The notes beneath the pieces were generated by a model, which was not told the origin of the DNA, ran no database searches, and saw nothing but the letters and a program-made list of their open reading frames with translations. The position numbers were made by a program, and so were the translations under genes. Positions 42,802 through 51,268 of a stretch of 64,000 nucleotides of DNA are shown piece after piece. The DNA lies in the NCBI RefSeq assembly GCF_027568575.1, contig NZ_JANUVP010000010.1, one strand, 5' to 3'. Source of the DNA: Caldifermentibacillus hisashii (GTDB taxonomy: Bacteria; Bacillota; Bacilli; Bacillales; Caldibacillaceae). Positions within the stretch are counted from its first letter, which is position 1. Every line of letters begins with the position of its first letter.

Positions 42802-42841
42802 CAGGTTGTCGGGAAAAAATGAAAAACGGCAACCTTTTTTA
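42802..42841 (+). terminator. Terminator after rsmA
   Basis: AGGTTGTCG and CGGCAACCT form a stem with one G-U pair around an A-rich loop, followed by TTTTTT. Past it, 42840-42910 is a degenerate member of the dispersed repeat family (TACGTTAAG and GACGTAGTTGG blocks). Confidence 0.7.
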
Positions 42842-43045
42842 CGTTAAGCTCAAGTTTCAACGAGGTTGCCAATAAGACGTAGTTGGTAATTTAAGGTTTC
42901 AGGATAAGGGACAAAAACAGTTTTGAGTGAATTTATCGTCCTGCTAAATATTCATACACCCTGTGGTTTTTGTTTGCATATCTTATAAAAGCCTTTTTAT
43001 TTTAAGACATGGAGTGAAGGCCATGGGATAAAAATCAATCAAATA

Positions 43046-43897
43046 GTGGGTAGAAAATCATATAAATGTGATATTCCGTTTCGGGTAATCCGAGTATATG
43101 AGGAGCGAGGTCGTACTTTCGCGCTCTTATATGGAGAGGACATTCGACTAATTGCCGACGCACCGATTGAGGACTTAATCGTTCTTGATACCCGTATGAA
43201 AAATGAACTTTTGGCCCCGTTCCGTGAATTGGAAGAGCAATCCTTATATTTATTTCGCCAAGATTACCAAGCCGTTCTTGAAAGACAGGAGTATGAAACC
43301 TCGCTTGGTTATAATACGGACTTTCAATTGTTTCAAATTCCCGGAAGAGTGTTACATGTCGATGGAGATCCAAATTATTTAAAAAAATGTTTAACAATGT
43401 ATCGGAAAATTGGTGTTCCGGTTTCAGGCTTTTATTGTGATGAAAAAAATATGCCTGATCAAGTCCCCCAATGGGTCGATGAACTTCGACCTGATATATT
43501 GGTTATTACAGGTCATGATGCGTATTCTCAGCAAAAAGGTAAAAAAAGTGATATCAATTCGTACCGTCATTCAAAAGACTTTGTCCTGACAGTGAAAAAA
43601 ATAAGAAATAAATATCCAAGTTTGGATCAATTAATTATTTTTGCCGGTGCTTGTCAATCACATTTTGAATCGTTAATTGCAGCCGGTGCTAATTTTGCAA
43701 GTTCGCCGGCAAGGGTAAATATCCATGCTTTAGATCCCGTCTATATCGTGTCTAAGCTAAGTTATACCCCGTTTACGGAGCGTGTCCATGTATGGGAAAT
43801 ATTAAGGAACACAATTACCGGGGAAAAAGGTGTCGGTGGAATTGAAACAAAAGGTGTCTTAAGAATGGGGATGCCATATCATCCAAAATTTGACTAA
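43046..43897 (+). CDS. yabG: Sporulation-specific protease YabG
   Basis: A 283-residue protein (from GTG) of the YabG peptidase family. It is made in the mother cell under sigma-K and trims spore coat proteins. Recognisable parts are the N-terminal GRKSYKCDIPFRV, LHVDGD, DILVITGHDAY and FAGACQSHFESLIAAGANFASSP, which carry candidate catalytic residues. The GTG at 43046 has no ribosome site. The homologous N-terminus continues upstream in frame as KINQIV to an ATA at 43028, and GGAGTGAAGG lies 7 bases before that ATA. The true start is unresolved. Confidence 0.9.
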   Translation: MGRKSYKCDIPFRVIRVYEERGRTFALLYGEDIRLIADAPIEDLIVLDTRMKNELLAPFRELEEQSLYLFRQDYQAVLERQEYETSLGYNTDFQLFQIPGRVLHVDGDPNYLKKCLTMYRKIGVPVSGFYCDEKNMPDQVPQWVDELRPDILVITGHDAYSQQKGKKSDINSYRHSKDFVLTVKKIRNKYPSLDQLIIFAGACQSHFESLIAAGANFASSPARVNIHALDPVYIVSKLSYTPFTERVHVWEILRNTITGEKGVGGIETKGVLRMGMPYHPKFD

Positions 43898-44009
43898 ATC
43901 CGTTGTTTTATCCCACTCATAACGGCTGGTTAAAATGCCTACCTCAAGAATGAAATCAATGAGGAAGATAAGCGGGAGAGAATTCCCTCATACGTCCGAG
44001 TTAATTTTT

Positions 44010-44055
44010 TCAATCAGTAGGGATAAGGATTTCCTTGCTGATTGAAATTTCACTA
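44010..44055 (+). terminator. Possible terminator after yabG
   Basis: TTTCAATCAG pairs with CTGATTGAAA around an interior with its own AGGGATAAGGATTTCCTT complementarity. No strong T run follows, so function is uncertain. The rest of 43898-44200 shows only a degenerate repeat segment. Confidence 0.45.
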
Positions 44056-44208
44056 TATCCTTTCAAAATGAATGACCGGAATCATCTGGTCCGTTACTGT
44101 AAAAAAATTTTTTCTTTAATGAAATTAATGAACAATGGGTACATAAAATTATGAAAAATCGGTAAGGATAATGGTGTCGAAAAAAGTTGAAAAATGACGT
44201 AAAAGTTA

Positions 44209-44280
44209 TTGACAAACATTTTTTATCCTTGATATAATTTTAGTTTTATCCTTGACAATAATTTGTAAATTTGTTATTAT
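44209..44280 (+). promoter_or_regulatory. Two tandem sigma-A promoters of veg
   Basis: Upstream promoter: TTGACA (44209-44214), 18 bases, TATAAT (44233-44238). Downstream promoter: TTGACA (44252-44257), 17 bases, TATTAT (44275-44280). Both are near-consensus, consistent with the well-known strength of the B. subtilis veg promoter. Confidence 0.85.
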
Positions 44281-44304
44281 AAAGATTAGTGAGGTGTAGA
44301 AGAT

Positions 44305-44559
44305 ATGCCAAGAACATTGTCAGATATTAAAAAAAGTCTTGATGGAAATTTAGGAAAACGTCTTATGTTAAAAGCTAACGGTGGACGAAAAAAAACGATT
44401 GAACGAACAGGTGTATTAGCTGAAACATATCCAGCCGTTTTTGTTATTGAATTAGATCAAGATGAGAATTCATTTGAACGAGTATCTTACAGTTATGCGG
44501 ATATTTTAACACAGACTGTACAACTTACATTTTATGAAGACAAGCAAGAGTTAGTATAG
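44305..44559 (+). CDS. veg: Veg protein
   Basis: An 84-residue small beta-rich protein of the Veg family (DUF1021), starting PRTLSDIKKSLDGNLGKRLMLKANGGRKKT. In B. subtilis it is abundant and stimulates biofilm formation, apparently by antagonising SinR. GTGAGGTG precedes the ATG. Confidence 0.95.
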   Translation: MPRTLSDIKKSLDGNLGKRLMLKANGGRKKTIERTGVLAETYPAVFVIELDQDENSFERVSYSYADILTQTVQLTFYEDKQELV

Positions 44560-44561
44560 TA

Positions 44562-44592
44562 GGCAGTTACCTTTGGGTTACTGCCTTTTTTA
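44562..44592 (+). terminator. Terminator after veg
   Basis: GGCAGT...ACC and GGT...ACTGCC form an interrupted stem around TTTG, followed by TTTTTT. Confidence 0.75.
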
Positions 44593-44722
44593 TACGTTAA
44601 GAAAGTATAAATTTCCAGCAAAGAAGCGAATTCGACGTAGTTGGACATTTTAAGAATTAAGTATAAGTGCTCTTGCGGCTCTGCCGTCGCCTGAATGCTC
44701 GGCAGTCGCCGATTTTTCTTTA
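44587..44722 (+). repeat. Dispersed intergenic repeat, short copy B
   Basis: Nearly identical to 35107-35245 over its whole length, with scattered substitutions (for example GCGGCTCTGCCGTCGCC against GCGGCTTTGCCATCGCC). It starts immediately at the veg terminator, as copy A starts at the rsmI terminator. Confidence 0.85.
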
Positions 44723-44770
44723 TAGTATAAGAAAGTATAAAAATACAAGCAATTAACTTGGGATTAGTTT

Positions 44771-44985
44771 TATTGTCTAGCTACGAGCGCCAGCGACTAG
44801 CAAACTTCACTCCCCTCCACTACGATAAGTCAACATCGGCTCGTCCCTCGCCGTGTTTCCTTTTCCTCGAAAATGCATTCGCATTTTCTTCGTGCGGTGT
44901 CTATTCGAGGAAGCAAGTCTGTTCTCATTGCGGGGCGCTCCAGTTTGTACGTCGCTAAGCGGGCGCTCTGCGCTTTTCTTATTTG
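44771..44985 (+). repeat. GC-rich intergenic element beginning TTGTCTAGCT
   Basis: About 215 bases of distinctly higher GC starting TTGTCTAGCTACGAGCGCCAG and ending CGCTAAGCGGGCGCTCTGCGC. This looks like the structured TCTAGCTCCAGCGCC-type repetitive elements I recall from Bacillus and Geobacillus genomes. It contains an AAAATGCATTCGCATTTT palindrome at about 44871-44888. Short ORFs across it are not credible. Confidence 0.6.
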
Positions 44986-45018
44986 TTTTTATTTGGAATG
45001 CTCGGTTGTTATTACCGG

Positions 45019-45047
45019 GTATGCTAAATGTATTTCAGATTAAACTA
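45019..45047 (+). promoter_or_regulatory. Possible sigma-G promoter of sspF
   Basis: GTATG (45019-45023), 17-bp spacer, TAAACTA (45041-45047, 5 of 7 matches to the sigma-G -10). Alpha/beta-type SASP genes are sigma-G targets in the forespore. Confidence 0.4.
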
Positions 45048-45078
45048 TACATGTCACAGTATGAGAGGGGTTGTCGTT

Positions 45079-45255
45079 GTGGGTAGGAGAAGAGGAATCA
45101 TGTCTGAAGAAATGAAAGTAGAATTGGCCAAAGAGCTTGGTTTCTACGATGTCGTTGAAAAAGAAGGATGGGGCGGCATTCGGGCAAGAGATGCAGGAAA
45201 TATGGTAAAACGTGCCATAGAGATTGCGGAAGAGCAGATGAAAAATCGGCAGTAA
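45079..45255 (+). CDS. sspF: Small acid-soluble spore protein SspF
   Basis: A 58-residue alpha/beta-type-like SASP with the family blocks GRRRGIMSEEMK, ELAKELGFYDVV and GWGGIRARDAGNMVKRAIEIAEEQ. It binds DNA in the dormant spore. The GTG start has AGAGGGG 8 bases upstream; starts further upstream do not align with the family. veg-sspF-ispE is the B. subtilis order. Confidence 0.93.
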   Translation: MGRRRGIMSEEMKVELAKELGFYDVVEKEGWGGIRARDAGNMVKRAIEIAEEQMKNRQ

Positions 45256-45300
45256 TTCTTCAAAGTCCACCATATGAACAACAAAATTTACTGTGACAAC

Positions 45301-45327
45301 ATCCGAGGTCTTATCCTCGGATTTTTA
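45301..45327 (+). terminator. Terminator after sspF
   Basis: ATCCGAGG (45301-45308) pairs perfectly with CCTCGGAT (45315-45322), followed by TTTTAT. Confidence 0.85.
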
Positions 45328-45488
45328 TATGCCTTTTGTATGAGGAAAATATTTCCTGGGTTTAGTGAAGTATTTCACTTGAAAAAATAATCATTAAATA
45401 CTTCCCCCTTATCACGATTCGTTTCTTTTGCTGTTATATGGTAAAATAATACAAAATTATACATAATGTTTAAAAGTAGGTGGACGTG

Positions 45489-46358
45489 TTGAAACTTCTT
45501 GTAAAAGCTCCAGCAAAAATAAACCTCTCGTTGGATGTCCTCTACAAGCGTACTGATGGATATCATGAATTGGAAATGGTCATGACAACCGTTGATTTGG
45601 CTGATCGCCTGGAACTGGAGTTACTTAATGATGATCGGATTGTTATTCATTCGCAAACTCGGTTTGTTCCCGACGATGATCGAAACTTGGCATATAAGGC
45701 GGCAAAGTTATTGAAGGATCGCTTTAATATAAAGTCCGGTGCTTCCATTACGATTGAGAAAAACATCCCTGTTGCAGCCGGACTTGCCGGGGGAAGCAGT
45801 GATGCAGCTGCTGTTCTGAGAGGGATGAATAAACTATGGGATTTAAGACTTACTTTGGATGAACTGGCCGAACTCGGGGCGGAAATTGGTTCAGATGTTT
45901 CATTTTGTGTCTATGGTGGAACGGCATTAGCAAAAGGAAGGGGAGAAATCATAACACCGTTACCGCCGCCGCCTAATTGTTGGGTCGTCTTGGCAAAACC
46001 GGCAATAGGTGTTTCCACGGCGGAAGTTTACGAACATCTGAATCTAAATGGAGTCATTCATCCGAATACAAAAGCAATGGTAGATGCAATCTATCAAGGT
46101 GATTACCGTGGAATATGCGCCAATCTAAGCAATGTTCTTGAATCAGTGACATTCAAATATTTTCCGAAAGTAAAACATTTGAAAGACGATATGAAAAGGT
46201 TTGGTGCGGATGCGGTATTAATGAGTGGGAGCGGACCAACCGTATTTGCTCTTGTCCAGCACGATTCCAGAATGCAGAGACTTTATAATGGACTGAGGGG
46301 TTATTGTCATCAAGTTTATGCTGTACGGTTATTAGGTAAACGAAATGAATTTAGTTAA
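45489..46358 (+). CDS. ispE: 4-diphosphocytidyl-2-C-methyl-D-erythritol kinase
   Basis: A 289-residue GHMP kinase of the MEP isoprenoid pathway. The motifs are KAPAKINLSLDV at the N-terminus, the ATP loop PVAAGLAGGSSDAAA, and the C-terminal LMSGSGPTVFAL. The TTG start is chosen because AGGTGG precedes it and the family begins just before KAPAKIN. GTG codons at 45480 and 45486 are alternatives. Confidence 0.94.
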   Translation: MKLLVKAPAKINLSLDVLYKRTDGYHELEMVMTTVDLADRLELELLNDDRIVIHSQTRFVPDDDRNLAYKAAKLLKDRFNIKSGASITIEKNIPVAAGLAGGSSDAAAVLRGMNKLWDLRLTLDELAELGAEIGSDVSFCVYGGTALAKGRGEIITPLPPPPNCWVVLAKPAIGVSTAEVYEHLNLNGVIHPNTKAMVDAIYQGDYRGICANLSNVLESVTFKYFPKVKHLKDDMKRFGADAVLMSGSGPTVFALVQHDSRMQRLYNGLRGYCHQVYAVRLLGKRNEFS

Positions 46359-46398
46359 AGAGAATTTGGTACCCTGATATATTTTGGGTATCTTGATA

Positions 46399-46443
46399 AA
46401 ATACGAATATTAGTATATCATATTTATATTATTATTCGGATTT
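46399..46443 (+). promoter_or_regulatory. Inverted PurBox pair upstream of purR
   Basis: Box 1 (46399-46412, AAATACGAATATT..) fits the consensus AWWWCCGAACWWT at 11 of 13. Box 2 is inverted (46430-46443, ATTATTCGGATTT) and fits at 12 of 13. With 14-base boxes the gap is 17 bases, the spacing known for PurR-controlled operons. It predicts autoregulation of purR. Confidence 0.65.
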
Positions 46444-46457
46444 ATGGAGGTGAACGT

Positions 46458-47276
46458 ATGAGTTGGAAAAGAAGTGAACGACTAATTGACATGACGAATT
46501 ATCTGTTAAACCATCCAAGAGACTTGATCTCATTAACTTTTTTTTCCGAAAGGTATCAAGCGGCGAAGTCATCGATAAGTGAGGATTTAACCATACTAAA
46601 GGAAATATTTGATCTACAAGGGATTGGGAAACTGGTGACGATTCCGGGAGCAAGCGGAGGAGTTAAGTATTATGTAAAAGTGAAACAAGACCTGGTAAAA
46701 CCTTTTGTTGCTGATTTATGCCAGTTAATTGCAGAACCTGATCGTCTTTTACCCGGCGGTTACTTATATTTGGCTGATATAGTCGGCAACCCAATGATTA
46801 TGGATCAAGTGGGGCGGATGTTTGCATCAAAATTCTGTGATGAACCAATTGATGCGGTTATGACTGTAGCGACTAAAGGGATTCCATTAGCATATGCAAC
46901 CGCAAGATTTTTAAATGTCCCGGTCGTTATTGTTCGTAAAGATGCAAAAATAACAGAAGGTTCAACGGTAAGTATCAATTATGTAACAGGATCAAGTAAG
47001 AGAATCCAGACAATGCTTTTGGCGAAAAAGAGTTTGAAAGAGGGTTCTCGGGTGTTAATCGTCGATGATTTCATGAAAGCCGGCGGGACCATACGCGGGA
47101 TGATTAGTTTGTTGGATGAATTTCAAGCGAGTTATGCCGGTATTGCTGTTCTTGTTGAATCAGAAGAGGTGGAAGATCGACTGGTTGATCAGTACATATC
47201 GATTGTCAAATTATCAAATGTCGATGTCCAGGAAAAAAGAATTTCTGTACATGAAGGTAATTACTTTACTAAATAA
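46458..47276 (+). CDS. purR: Purine operon repressor PurR
   Basis: A 272-residue regulator with an N-terminal winged helix (about 1-75) and a phosphoribosyltransferase-like effector domain. Its PRPP loop VLIVDDFMKAGGTIRGM is intact. PRPP binding releases it from PurBox DNA. GGAGGTG precedes the ATG. In B. subtilis yabJ (ridA) follows; here the next gene is spoVG. Confidence 0.95.
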   Translation: MSWKRSERLIDMTNYLLNHPRDLISLTFFSERYQAAKSSISEDLTILKEIFDLQGIGKLVTIPGASGGVKYYVKVKQDLVKPFVADLCQLIAEPDRLLPGGYLYLADIVGNPMIMDQVGRMFASKFCDEPIDAVMTVATKGIPLAYATARFLNVPVVIVRKDAKITEGSTVSINYVTGSSKRIQTMLLAKKSLKEGSRVLIVDDFMKAGGTIRGMISLLDEFQASYAGIAVLVESEEVEDRLVDQYISIVKLSNVDVQEKRISVHEGNYFTK

Positions 47277-47460
47277 AATTTGATTCCGCGCTTAGCGGCA
47301 AGATTTGTGGGAAAGGGAATTCCCACATGCATCCGGATGTATTCAACTAACAAACGGCTTCACTTTATTGCTGTTATTTTTATGAAAATTTAAATTTATT
47401 TATCATAAGGATGTTATAGTTGAATTTACATAAAAAATTAAAAAAATTTCCTTAGTTTAA

Positions 47461-47489
47461 GAAGGAATCTAAAAAAATTTGTAGAATCT
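47461..47489 (+). promoter_or_regulatory. Sigma-H promoter of spoVG
   Basis: -35 GAAGGAATC (47461-47469), 11-base spacer, -10 GTAGAATCT (47481-47489). Each fits its sigma-H consensus (RNAGGAWWW, RNNGAATWW) with one mismatch. spoVG is a classical sigma-H target. Confidence 0.8.
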
Positions 47490-47521
47490 ATTATTAAGTC
47501 TACTTTAAGGTGGTGAAACGA

Positions 47522-47812
47522 ATGGAAGTAACAGATGTACGATTACGGAGAGTGAATACGGACGGGAGAATGAAGGCGATTGCTTCAATTACATTGGATA
47601 ATGAATTTGTCGTCCATGATATCCGTGTTATTGACGGCAATAACGGATTGTTTGTTGCTATGCCAAGCAAGCGTACGCCGGACGGTGAATTTAGAGATAT
47701 TGCCCATCCGATCAACTCTACTACAAGAGGAAAGATACAAGAAGCGGTGTTATCTGAGTACCATCGTTTAGGAGAAGTAGAAGTAGAGTTGGAAGAAGCC
47801 GGGGCATCCTGA
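47522..47812 (+). CDS. spoVG: SpoVG, RNA/DNA-binding regulator
   Basis: A 96-residue SpoVG with the N-terminal MEVTDVRLRRV, the conserved IRVIDGNNGLFVAMPSKR and EFRDIAHPI blocks, and an acidic tail. It influences septation and gene regulation at sporulation onset. AAGGTGG lies 9 bases before the ATG; an in-frame GTG upstream overlaps the ribosome site. Confidence 0.96.
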   Translation: MEVTDVRLRRVNTDGRMKAIASITLDNEFVVHDIRVIDGNNGLFVAMPSKRTPDGEFRDIAHPINSTTRGKIQEAVLSEYHRLGEVEVELEEAGAS

Positions 47813-47828
47813 AAAAAATAACAACCGA

Positions 47829-47860
47829 GAGCCTACAAGTGTGTAAGGCTCTTTTTTTGT
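47829..47860 (+). terminator. Terminator after spoVG
   Basis: GAGCCT (47829-47834) pairs with AGGCTC (47846-47851), followed by TTTTTTTG. From 47860 to 48180 no further feature was recognised. Confidence 0.8.
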
Positions 47861-48193
47861 TTCCCGCTTATTAGGCTTCCAATCATTACCAAAACATATC
47901 CTGTTTATTCATTCACTAAGGTCACGAAAAGACCTATACTTGAAGTTTTAAAGATTGGCAATTGCACAGATGGATAGAAAATGACCGATCCCTGTTGATT
48001 TGGGAGGTTACGATACGACTATCCAAGTGTTCCATAAGGATGTGTCATAGGTAGTTTGTGTTCTTTTTCATTACTCGATGATCGAGCCGCTCGTTGAAGT
48101 TTTGCAATATTTTCAAGCAAATCCTTCCTTGAAATATGGTCTTGATTGAGATATATTCAATAGTGGATAAAAAGGTAAAAGTGGAGGGTGCAT

Positions 48194-49567
48194 ATGTCCA
48201 AGAAGTATGTAATAGTTTTAGCAGCAGGTCAAGGAACCCGAATGAAATCAAAACTTTATAAAGTATTGCATCCTGTTTGTGGGAAACCAATGGTTAGGCA
48301 TGTCATTGATGAATTGAAACAAATAGGTGCTGACCAAATCATTACGGTTGTCGGCCATGGTGCAGATGAGGTCAAAAATGAATTAAAAGATGACTCGGAA
48401 TTTGTCTTACAAGAGCAACAATTAGGTACGGCACATGCTGTTATGCAAGCAAGGGATTTATTGCAGGATAAAGAAGGTCTTACTCTTGTCGTTTGTGGTG
48501 ACACGCCTTTGTTGAAAGCTGACACGATCAAAGCGATGATTGACTACCATATCAACAATCATTCAAAGGCAACAATTCTTACTGCAGTTGCAGAAGATCC
48601 CACCGGTTATGGTCGTGTTATTAGAAACGAGCAAGGGTATGTGGAAAAAATTGTCGAGCATAAAGATGCGTCCGATGAGGAAAAAGCAGTAAAGGAAATA
48701 AATGCAGGAACCTATTGCTTTGATAATGCATCCTTATTTCATGCTTTACAAAAAGTGACAAATAATAATGCACAAAATGAATATTATTTGCCGGATGTTA
48801 TTGGAATTTTAAAAGACGCGGGACAAACGGTAACAGCTTTTACAACAAATGATTTTACCGAAATATTTGGTATCAACGATCGAGTAGCTTTAGCTCAGGC
48901 AGGTAAAATTATGCAACAAAGAATCAATGAAAAACATATGCGTAACGGTGTAACCATTATTGATCCGGAGCAAACTTATATCGATGCAACGGTAGTAATC
49001 GGTCAGGATACAGTCATATATCCCGGCACAATGGTGAAAGGGAATACGGTTATTGGTACAGATTGCATCATCGGTCCTAATTCTGAAATATTAAACTGCG
49101 ATATTGGCAATCGGACGTCAATTCGTCAATCTGTCACACATGACAGCAAGATTGGTTCAGACGTTCAAATCGGTCCATTTGCACATATCAGACCGCAATC
49201 TCTTATTCATGATGAAGTTCGTATCGGCAACTTTGTCGAAATTAAAAAGACGGAATTTGGTAGAAAAAGTAAAGCGTCACATTTATCCTATATAGGTGAT
49301 GCTAATGTAGGCAGCAATGTAAATATCGGATGTGGCTCAATTACTGTTAATTATGATGGTGTAAATAAATTTAAAACAATCATAAAAGATGGTGCGTTCA
49401 TCGGATGCAACTCGAACTTAGTTGCTCCGGTAGAAATCGGTGAGGGTGCATATGTAGCAGCCGGTTCAACAATAACGGACAATGTACCGGGAGATTCGTT
49501 ATCCATTGCCCGCGCACGGCAGGTTAATAAGGAAAATTATGTGAAAAATCGAATGAAAAAAGGTTAA
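48194..49567 (+). CDS. glmU: Bifunctional UDP-GlcNAc pyrophosphorylase / GlcN-1-P acetyltransferase
   Basis: A 457-residue enzyme. The N-terminal uridylyltransferase has LAAGQGTRMKSKLYKVLHP. The C-terminal left-handed beta-helix acetyltransferase (from about 250) contains hexapeptide repeats and the GCGSITVNYDG motif. It makes UDP-GlcNAc for the cell wall. GTGGAGGG precedes the ATG; a GTG two codons upstream is possible. Confidence 0.97.
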   Translation: MSKKYVIVLAAGQGTRMKSKLYKVLHPVCGKPMVRHVIDELKQIGADQIITVVGHGADEVKNELKDDSEFVLQEQQLGTAHAVMQARDLLQDKEGLTLVVCGDTPLLKADTIKAMIDYHINNHSKATILTAVAEDPTGYGRVIRNEQGYVEKIVEHKDASDEEKAVKEINAGTYCFDNASLFHALQKVTNNNAQNEYYLPDVIGILKDAGQTVTAFTTNDFTEIFGINDRVALAQAGKIMQQRINEKHMRNGVTIIDPEQTYIDATVVIGQDTVIYPGTMVKGNTVIGTDCIIGPNSEILNCDIGNRTSIRQSVTHDSKIGSDVQIGPFAHIRPQSLIHDEVRIGNFVEIKKTEFGRKSKASHLSYIGDANVGSNVNIGCGSITVNYDGVNKFKTIIKDGAFIGCNSNLVAPVEIGEGAYVAAGSTITDNVPGDSLSIARARQVNKENYVKNRMKKG

Positions 49568-49581
49568 CCAGGAGGTTCATC

Positions 49582-50532
49582 ATGTCTAACCAGTACCCAG
49601 ATAAAAAGTTGAAATTATTTTCGTTAAATTCCAATCGGGAGTTGGCAAGTGAAATTGCCGAAGAGATTGGGGTCAGTCTTGGAAAATGTACTGTTAACCG
49701 TTTTAGCGACGGAGAAGTTCAAATCAATATTGAAGAAAGTATTCGCGGTTGTGATGTTTTTGTTGTTCAATCGACAAGTAATCCGGTTAATGAACATTTA
49801 ATGGAATTATTGATCATGATTGATGCGTTAAAAAGAGCTTCTGCAAGAAAAATCAATGTAGTTATGCCTTATTACGGGTATGCACGCCAAGATAGAAAGG
49901 CTCGGTCCCGGGAACCAATTACTGCTAAACTTGTTGCAAATTTATTAGAAACTGCCGGAACTTCCCGCATGATTACTTTGGATTTGCACGCTCCTCAAAT
50001 TCAAGGGTTTTTTGACATTCCAATTGACCATTTAATGGGTGTACCTATTTTAGCTGAGTACTTTGAAAATAAAAATTTTGACGATATCGTCGTTGTTTCC
50101 CCTGATCACGGTGGTGTTGTCCGTGCACGAAAAATGGCCGATCGTCTAAAAGCGCCGATTGCAATTATCGATAAACGGCGTCCAAGACCAAATGTAGCAG
50201 AAGTAATGAATATTATCGGGAATATTGAAGGAAAAACAGCTATAATCATTGATGATATTATCGATACAGCCGGTACGATTACACTTGCGGCAAATGCACT
50301 CGTTGAACAAGGTGCTTGTGAAGTTTATGCTTGTTGTACACATCCGGTTTTATCCGGGCCGGCAATTGAACGGATTGCACATTCCAAAATAAAAGAACTT
50401 GTTATAACCAACTCCATTCCTTTAAGTGAGGAAAAAAGGATAGAAAAAATTAAACAATTATCTGTTGCCCCTTTAATAGGTGAAGCAATTGTACGGGTAT
50501 TTGAACACCGCTCGGTAAGTGATTTGTTTTAA
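49582..50532 (+). CDS. prs: Ribose-phosphate pyrophosphokinase
   Basis: A 316-residue PRPP synthetase. Motifs are DGEVQINIEESIRG, the flexible loop YGYARQDRKARSREPI, the metal-binding DLHAPQIQGFFDIP and the PRPP loop AIIIDDIIDTAGT. It makes PRPP, the effector of PurR encoded upstream. It lies 14 bases after glmU and is probably cotranscribed. Confidence 0.97.
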   Translation: MSNQYPDKKLKLFSLNSNRELASEIAEEIGVSLGKCTVNRFSDGEVQINIEESIRGCDVFVVQSTSNPVNEHLMELLIMIDALKRASARKINVVMPYYGYARQDRKARSREPITAKLVANLLETAGTSRMITLDLHAPQIQGFFDIPIDHLMGVPILAEYFENKNFDDIVVVSPDHGGVVRARKMADRLKAPIAIIDKRRPRPNVAEVMNIIGNIEGKTAIIIDDIIDTAGTITLAANALVEQGACEVYACCTHPVLSGPAIERIAHSKIKELVITNSIPLSEEKRIEKIKQLSVAPLIGEAIVRVFEHRSVSDLF

Positions 50533-50644
50533 TCCTATAAGTTAATGCATTAGACATATGATTGGCGATCGTTTGATTATTAATACCAAGTTTTGGACAT
50601 ATTATAATTGTAGATTTGAACGAAAAAAAGAGGTGTCCAAAACA

Positions 50645-51265
50645 ATGGAAGCAGTTTTATATGCACAAGAAAGATCAAAAGAAACGAGAGCTACTCTGAA
50701 TTCATTGCGGGAAAATGGAAATATTCCGGCAATCTTATATGGAAAAAATGTAAGTAATGTACCGATTTCAGTTGAGAAATTGGATTTCAAAAAACAATTC
50801 AACGAAATTGGTAAAAATGGTATATTTACCATTGATGTTGACGGAAAAAGACAGCAGGCCATTGTGAGAAATTATGAAGTTGATCCGATTACAAGAGAAA
50901 TTATTCATATTGATTTTTTAGCTGTAAATTCATTAAGTGTAATAACAGCGGATGTCCGCATTGTTTTAGTTAATGATGCGGAAGGTGTAAAAGACGGTGG
51001 TGTCCTTCAGCAGTCAATGTTCGATTTATCGGTCACTACCAATGTAAATCGATTTCCGGATGCAATTGAAGTAGATGTAACCCATTTACAAGTGGGTGAA
51101 ACGATAACGGTTGGTAAAATAAGGCAGCAATATCCATTTGAAATAAATCATGAGAATGATGAGGTAATTGCTTCTATTTTACCGCCAAGACAAGAGGAAG
51201 AAATCAGTACCGGTGAAGAACAAGAGCCGGGTATACCGGAAAACTTGGAAGGTAGGGAAGAATAG
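50645..51265 (+). CDS. ctc: Ribosomal protein L25 / general stress protein Ctc
   Basis: A 206-residue L25 of the long CTC type. The 5S-rRNA-binding N-terminal domain (about 5-92, RSKETRATLNSLRENGNIPAILYG in part) is followed by the C-terminal TL5/CTC domain and an acidic tail. AGAGGTG precedes the ATG. In B. subtilis ctc is sigma-B controlled; no good sigma-B promoter was seen here. Confidence 0.95.
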   Translation: MEAVLYAQERSKETRATLNSLRENGNIPAILYGKNVSNVPISVEKLDFKKQFNEIGKNGIFTIDVDGKRQQAIVRNYEVDPITREIIHIDFLAVNSLSVITADVRIVLVNDAEGVKDGGVLQQSMFDLSVTTNVNRFPDAIEVDVTHLQVGETITVGKIRQQYPFEINHENDEVIASILPPRQEEEISTGEEQEPGIPENLEGREE

Positions 51266-51268
51266 GTT

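Noticed and set aside
44758..45086. Short plus-strand ORFs between veg and sspF
   Set aside because: They cross the GC-rich repeat element, lack ribosome sites, and have no family resemblance; only the in-frame sspF part is real.
50558..50644. N-terminal extension of Ctc and a sigma-B promoter
   Set aside because: The extension does not match L25. A GTTTGA/GGACAT pair exists but with an 18-base gap, too long for sigma-B.
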